Of a DNA stretch of 53,977 nt, positions 49,835 to 53,977 are shown one piece after another; position 1 is the first letter of the stretch, and each line of letters starts with the position of its first letter. The DNA lies in the NCBI GenBank assembly GCA_018993265.1, contig JAGKSW010000084.1, positions 1 to 53,977 of the forward strand, in the 5' to 3' direction. The position numbers and the translations under genes are program-made. Under the pieces are notes generated by a model. The model made no database searches. It worked only from the letters and a program-made list of their open reading frames with translations, and had not been told where the DNA came from. This stretch comes from Nostoc sp. TH1S01. GTDB taxonomy: Bacteria; Cyanobacteriota; Cyanobacteriia; Cyanobacteriales; Nostocaceae.

Positions 49835-50868
49835 AATCACAGTCAATCAATACTTTCGGGTTTTGGGGTTGGTCTAGAGTTACTTGTGGGGATGGATTAC
49901 AAGCTGTAGGAATAAAATTATCGATAGTAATTTTTCTAATGATTGCGAACTCTGCAAGATATCAATTAATGTTCCTTAATATTAGTCTTTAGTAATTTTA
50001 CTCGCCTTCACCTAAATGGGTGAACTGAAAGATTTAGTCGGTAAACTTTGTGAGCCTTGTTATACCTACTAACTCTTGCATCTGCTCAAGCTTAACCCAG
50101 CTAAGTAGTGAAACAAAATTAATTACACAAAGTCATTGCGAATGCAGCGAAGCGAAAGGAAGCAATCGCAAGGGCTGGGATTGCTTCGCTTTGATCGCAA
50201 TGACTGTAATTAATTTTGCGTGGTTACTTAATACCATTTCACTTTAAAAATTGATACTGATACACATAAGCAAGCAGAGGGAGCAGCACCTCGACTTCGC
50301 TCGGCGATCGGAAGCAGAGGTGCAGAGGAAGTAATTTTTATCAAAAATGTCGTGAATTAGTATGTTATCTTGGATATCTTGGCTTCAGGGTGAGTAAATA
50401 GTGATCAGTTTTTACATCTGCAAAATTTTTCCAGGAATCTTGACTATGTTAGCAAGCATAGACTTTTTCACCTATTAATTATTCTCCCGTATTTTATTTA
50501 TCCAGCTTTTTTGTATATTCATATTCATAAATTGCATTCACTAATTCTGCTATGGCATTCCTAAATAATATCCAAATAAATCTGTTTCCTGTTGCCTGTT
50601 AAGCGTTCTCTCTCTAGATGAATAAGTTTGTCAATCAAATAGGATTGCTATATATTGTGGCTTATACTGAAATTAATTACGCAAAAGATAGACTGAAAGT
50701 CTGATACAGCCAAGGTTAAACATATATTGAATTTAGCCGTGTTGTTGAAAAGCAAAATTTAGTAATTCCATACAAAAGCAAATTAATTAAAAAACGACAG
50801 TCTTTTCTGATACTATTAAGAAATATCAAAATGATTTAACATCAAATTTAGAGTTCTGTAGGTACAGC
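49835..50868. other. Long gene-free region (1.0 kb) with a MITE
   Basis: Divergent spacer between the exporter operon and the TPR gene. It contains the MITE-like element at 50115-50217, AT-rich sequence, and no open frame with coding character. The size suggests deletion of a former gene or accumulated insertions. Confidence 0.5.
50115..50217. mobile_element. MITE-like element with GTCATTGCGA termini
   Basis: The left arm runs AAAATTAATTACA..GTCATTGCGA (50115-50141) and the right arm is its inverse, TCGCAATGAC..TGTAATTAATTTT (50195-50217). The internal part also folds, GAAGCAATCGCA with a GATTGCTTCGCTT partner. I recall GTCATTGCGAGCGAAGC-type elements as very widespread non-autonomous repeats. 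Confidence 0.75.
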
Positions 50869-51612
50869 ATGGTCTTTTGGCGCTGCTTAGCTGCCTCTGG
50901 CTTGATTATTTGCTTCACATCTGGCTGCGATAGCAAAGTACAATCATCAATAAAAAATACCCAGCAAGTGGTGCAAGAAATTAATGTTTCTCAGTTGCTG
51001 ACAGAAGCAAAAACTAGTCAAAAGGCAGAAGATTTATTTCATCAAGGCAATAAGTTGTTAGATGCACAAAAATACCAAGATGCCATAGCAGCTTATGATA
51101 AAGCGATCGCCCTCAAATCAGATAGTGCTGATACTTGGATTAACCGAGGCATAGCTTTGACAAAATTGCAAAAACATGCAGACGCACTAGTATCTTATGA
51201 TAAAGGGATCGCCATCAAAGCCGATAAAGATGAAGCTTGGTACAACAGAGGTAATGCTTTAGCATCCTTGCAAAGTTACACAGCCGCAATTGCAGCTTAT
51301 GATAAAGCGATCGCCATTAAACCAAATAAACAAGAAGCCTGGATTAACCGAGGCATTGTCTTGACAAAATTGCAGCGTTATCCAGAGGCTCTAGCATCTT
51401 ATGATAAAGCGATCGCAATCAATCCAAACAAGCCAGAAGCTTATTACAATCGAGCTTGTAATTATGCCTTGCAAAACAAAGTAGACTTAGCAGTTGCAAA
51501 CTTAAAACTCGCCATTCGCCTCGTTCCAGAAAAATACCAACAATTAGCGAAAACCGACCCAGATTTTAAGCAAGTACGTAGTGATCAAAGATTTCAAAAA
51601 TTAATTCATTAG
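50869..51612 (+). CDS. Exported TPR-repeat protein (probable lipoprotein)
   Basis: 247 residues. The N-terminus MVFWRCLAASGLIICFTSGC is a signal with a lipobox-like TSGC, so Cys20 is the probable lipidation site. Residues about 60-200 hold four 34-residue TPR units (AIAAYDKAIALKSDSADTWI, ALVSYDKGIAIKADKDEAWY, AIAAYDKAIAIKPNKQEAWI, ALASYDKAIAINPNKPEAYY). A final helical unit and FKQVRSDQRFQKLIH end follow. HIP1 (GCGATCGC, once GGGATCGC) sits at the same place in each DNA repeat, 102 bp apart. TPRs are protein-interaction scaffolds; the partner is unknown. Start ATG 50869. Confidence 0.88.
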   Translation: MVFWRCLAASGLIICFTSGCDSKVQSSIKNTQQVVQEINVSQLLTEAKTSQKAEDLFHQGNKLLDAQKYQDAIAAYDKAIALKSDSADTWINRGIALTKLQKHADALVSYDKGIAIKADKDEAWYNRGNALASLQSYTAAIAAYDKAIAIKPNKQEAWINRGIVLTKLQRYPEALASYDKAIAINPNKPEAYYNRACNYALQNKVDLAVANLKLAIRLVPEKYQQLAKTDPDFKQVRSDQRFQKLIH

Positions 51613-51735
51613 CAGATTGTGCCAACAATCAAGCATTAGTGTTTGTATGTGCGCTGTTACAAGTTACAGGGTATGATTTGGATAAACTAAATCTAATCTC
51701 TGCGTTGCTTTACTGCCTGCGATCAAAAATCATAT

Positions 51736-52611
51736 ATGAACAAATTATTGATTACCGGAGCTAGTGGCTTTCTAGGATGGCATCTTTGCCAACTAGCAAA
51801 ACAAGAATGGGAAGTTTATGGTACTTATAACTTGCATTTGCTAGAGATTCCGGGAATCAAAATGGTGAAAGTCGATTTAACAGACTTTCAAGAATTAAAA
51901 AAACTATTTAATGAAATTAATCCAACCGCAGTTATTCATACAGCTGCCCACTCACAACCAAATTTTTGCCAAATTCATCCTCAAGAATCACATGCCATTA
52001 ATGTCACAGTATCTTGCAATATAGCTGGACTATGTGCAGATTATTCTATTCCTTGCGCGTTTACATCAACCGATCAAGTCTTTAATGGCTTAAATGCTCC
52101 TTATCATGAAGCTTCACCAGTATGCCCCATCAATATTTATGGTGAGCAAAAAGTTATGGCTGAGATGGGTATGCTAGAGCGGTATTCTATGACCGCAGTT
52201 TGCCGAATGCCCTTACTGTTTGGCGGTACAACACCCACAGCACAAAGTTTTATTCAACCATTTATTAAAACTTTAAAGGAAGAAAAAGAATTAAATTTAT
52301 TTATTGATGAATTCCGTACACCAGCCAGTGGTACAACAGCCGCTAAAGGACTATTGTTAGCTTTACAAAAAGTCAATGGAATCATTCATCTAGGAGGGAA
52401 AGAACGGATTTCACGTTATGACTTTGGGCAGCTATTAGTCGAAGTCTTCAAACTACCGTCTACAGGCATAAAAAGCTGTAAACAAAAAGATGTAAAAATG
52501 TCTGCACCTAGACCAGCAGATGTTTCTTTAGATAGTTCTAAAGCCTTCAGTTTAGGATATCAACCTTTATCTATCAAAGAAGAATTAAAAATAATAGCTC
52601 AGTATGAATAG
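51736..52611 (+). CDS. RmlD-like NAD(P)-dependent sugar-nucleotide reductase
   Basis: 291-residue extended short-chain dehydrogenase. It has the nucleotide-binding LLITGASGFLGWHLCQLA, VIHTAAHSQPNFCQIHPQES, the catalytic Tyr-x-x-x-Lys in NIYGEQKVMAE, and the STDQVFNGLNAPYHE segment typical of RmlD (dTDP-4-dehydrorhamnose reductase). The substrate-binding loop is shortened (DEFRTPASGTTAAKGLLLAL). The product may be dTDP-rhamnose or a related deoxysugar for surface polysaccharide. Without rmlABC beside it, a different SDR substrate is possible. Start ATG 51736. Confidence 0.85.
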   Translation: MNKLLITGASGFLGWHLCQLAKQEWEVYGTYNLHLLEIPGIKMVKVDLTDFQELKKLFNEINPTAVIHTAAHSQPNFCQIHPQESHAINVTVSCNIAGLCADYSIPCAFTSTDQVFNGLNAPYHEASPVCPINIYGEQKVMAEMGMLERYSMTAVCRMPLLFGGTTPTAQSFIQPFIKTLKEEKELNLFIDEFRTPASGTTAAKGLLLALQKVNGIIHLGGKERISRYDFGQLLVEVFKLPSTGIKSCKQKDVKMSAPRPADVSLDSSKAFSLGYQPLSIKEELKIIAQYE

Positions 52612-53108
52612 CTGAAGTGAGATAACTGACAAGATTATTGTTAATAAATCAAAATAAGTGAATAAATTGATTAGTCAATTTGAGCAAGGTAATTAAAAAT
52701 TTAATCCTCCATTTTGGTGTTATTTTGGTAATTGCAACTTATACCTCAAGAAAGAGGTTACATAATTACCTCGTTTGCAACAATTTAATTATTCCAAAGC
52801 ATTGGATAATTTGACATTATTATTGGTTTACCCAATAACAAAATGCTTGTAAATAATTGATGCTCTGTTAAAGAAATAAAATAATGTTTATTAATCAAAT
52901 TTTGATAATTTGATTTGCATGAGTTGACAAGCAGAAAGATAGTTTTACAGTGCTTTATTTCTAGGGATAAAACTGGTTTATAGCTGATAAAAAATAAGTG
53001 CGACTTTTACATATTTAGCATCAGTGTAGATTTGGAAAATTAAGCAATACCTAGGATCTGGGAAAGTTAACCAACAAAAATATTTAGAGACAACAAGGAA
53101 TTAAAAGC
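52612..53108. other. 497-nt gene-free region with an inverted repeat
   Basis: AT-rich spacer upstream of the Gly-Thr repeat protein. AATCAAAT (52893-52900) and ATTTGATT (52908-52915) form an 8-bp inverted repeat with a 7-nt loop, about 200 nt before the start. No coding potential or known site was recognised; a long 5' leader is possible. Confidence 0.4.
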
Positions 53109-53864
53109 ATGAAATCTCTTAATTTGTCCAAGTCTGTTTTAGTGAGCTTATTTGCCGTAAGTTGTGCAGTTGCACTATCTACTCCTATGTATGCTCAAAC
53201 AGGAGGAAGTGGTGCAGGAAGTAGCGGAAGTGGTACTAGTACAGGCACTACAGGTACGGGAACCACAGGAACTGGCACTGGCAATACAGGCACTACAGGA
53301 ACAGGTACTACAGGTACTTATGGTACAGGCACTGGAACCACTGGAACAGGTACTACGGGTACTTACGGTACAGGCACCGGAACCACAGGCACAGGTGCTA
53401 CGGGTAGTGATGGAACAGGCACTGGAACAGGAACAGACACTACGGGTACTTATGGTACAGGCACCGGAACCACAGGAACTGGCACAGGAACAGGTACTAC
53501 GGGTACTTATGGTACAGGTTCCGGAACCACAGGTACAGGAACAGGCACTACGGGTACTGACGGTACAGGCACTGGAACCACAGGAACTGGCACAGGGACT
53601 GGAACCACAGGCACAGGCAGTGGAACTACAGACACTTATGGTACAGGTTCCGGCACTACACGAACAGGCACAGGAACAACAAACAATACAGGTACTACAT
53701 CTTACCAAGGAACGAGCGATGTGAGGGGCGATCGCAATTCGAGTTGGGGTTGGTTAGGTTTACTAGGTCTAGCAGGTTTAGCAGGTTTAGCTCGTAAGCG
53801 CCAAGAACCCACAGCATACCGCGATCCTAACGAAATACGTTCTAGCTCTAGCTCTAGATATTAG
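53109..53864 (+). CDS. Secreted Gly-Thr-repeat protein with WGxxGxxG-type C-terminal anchor
   Basis: 251 residues. The signal peptide is [26 protein letters not shown] (cleavage after about residue 29). About 170 residues of almost only Gly and Thr follow, as TGTGTTGT and TYGTGTGT blocks with occasional Ser, Asp, Tyr and Asn. A sorting end follows: [20 protein letters not shown], that is a W-G-x-x-G-x-x-G motif in a short hydrophobic helix, then Arg/Lys and a Ser-rich polar tail. This tripartite end is the WGxxGxxG-CTERM type recalled from cyanobacterial surface proteins. It is probably an exported, flexible cell-surface or matrix protein. The DNA of the repeat (53230-53690) is itself a tandem repeat and likely length-variable. 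Confidence 0.85.
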   Translation: MKSLNLSKSVLVSLFAVSCAVALSTPMYAQTGGSGAGSSGSGTSTGTTGTGTTGTGTGNTGTTGTGTTGTYGTGTGTTGTGTTGTYGTGTGTTGTGATGSDGTGTGTGTDTTGTYGTGTGTTGTGTGTGTTGTYGTGSGTTGTGTGTTGTDGTGTGTTGTGTGTGTTGTGSGTTDTYGTGSGTTRTGTGTTNNTGTTSYQGTSDVRGDRNSSWGWLGLLGLAGLAGLARKRQEPTAYRDPNEIRSSSSSRY

Positions 53865-53912
53865 ATAGCCTCGCCTCATAGCTAACTCGGACAATTCAAA
53901 TTTTCAGATTTT

Positions 53913-53950
53913 AGAAGCCCGATTTTTTTAAAGTCGGGCTTCTATGTTCT
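53913..53950 (+). terminator. Rho-independent terminator
   Basis: AGAAGCCCGA (53913-53922) and TCGGGCTTCT (53934-53943) form a perfect 10-bp stem with an 11-nt T-rich loop, about 50 nt after the Gly-Thr protein stop. The sequence after it is ATGTTCTTAG, so the T-tract lies in the loop, not after the stem; efficiency is uncertain. Confidence 0.65.
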
Positions 53951-53977
53951 TAGTATATTTACGAGTCGTGATGCGTA

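Noticed and set aside
53164-53724. Long alternative frames on both strands over the Gly-Thr gene
   Set aside because: A low-complexity repeat keeps all frames open; only the frame with a signal peptide and C-terminal anchor is credible.

Overview
The window is chromosomal DNA of a filamentous, heterocyst-type cyanobacterium (Nostocales; Nostoc, Calothrix or Tolypothrix-like). The HIP1 palindrome GCGATCGC is dense throughout. Intergenic regions carry heptameric short tandem repeats of the kind typical of this order. Several genes are cyanobacterial: helical carotenoid proteins, a C-terminal-domain carotenoid protein, Tab2/Atab2, DUF3038/DUF4335, DUF4330, and a CHASE2-kinase.

Region 1 (1-6050) is a type III-B CRISPR-Cas locus. 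On the minus strand it runs: small Csx18-like membrane protein, cas1, cas2, leader, a six-repeat CRISPR array, then the 5' two thirds of cas10/cmr2, which is cut by the window edge. A WYL-domain regulator is divergent. cas1 appears frameshifted: its C-terminal tail lies in another frame just downstream of the stop.

Region 2 (6154-10204) is a decayed integrative element beside tRNA-Phe: tyrosine integrase with iterated TACACCA sites, an unknown protein, and remnants of an excisionase-like gene, a small Cys-pair protein, a frameshifted small gene and a plasmid-type primase. A copy of the tRNA 3' end marking the far boundary was not found by eye.

Region 3 (10281-37550) is housekeeping and accessory chromosome: a lone ZnuB-type permease, a GTPase, an LD-carboxypeptidase, a CHASE2 Ser/Thr kinase, a VOC protein, a methyltransferase, a DUF3038-DUF4335 pair, a DhaM-HPr-Enzyme I fusion, alpha-glucan phosphorylase, Tab2, DUF2470, a PPP-type phosphatase, an M48 protease, DUF4330, an alpha/beta-hydrolase lacking two catalytic residues, FtsE and a WecG/TagA glycosyltransferase. 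Long intergenic regions hold several different MITE-like or hairpin repeats.

Region 4 (38195-41193) is a signalling cluster: a NarL-type response regulator, a REC-GAF-PP2C phosphatase and an RsbW-like kinase, the last two forming a partner-switching pair with no STAS antagonist nearby.

Region 5 (42084-46214) is a photoprotection neighbourhood: a helical carotenoid protein gene followed by its CTD-homologue partner, then queG, a HAD phosphatase, an acidic disordered protein and a second helical carotenoid protein.

Region 6 (46326-53977) holds a MacA-MacB-type exporter operon, a TPR protein, an RmlD-like reductase and a secreted Gly-Thr repeat protein with a WGxxGxxG-type C-terminal anchor.

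All calls were made by eye from translation and motif recognition; no database search was run.
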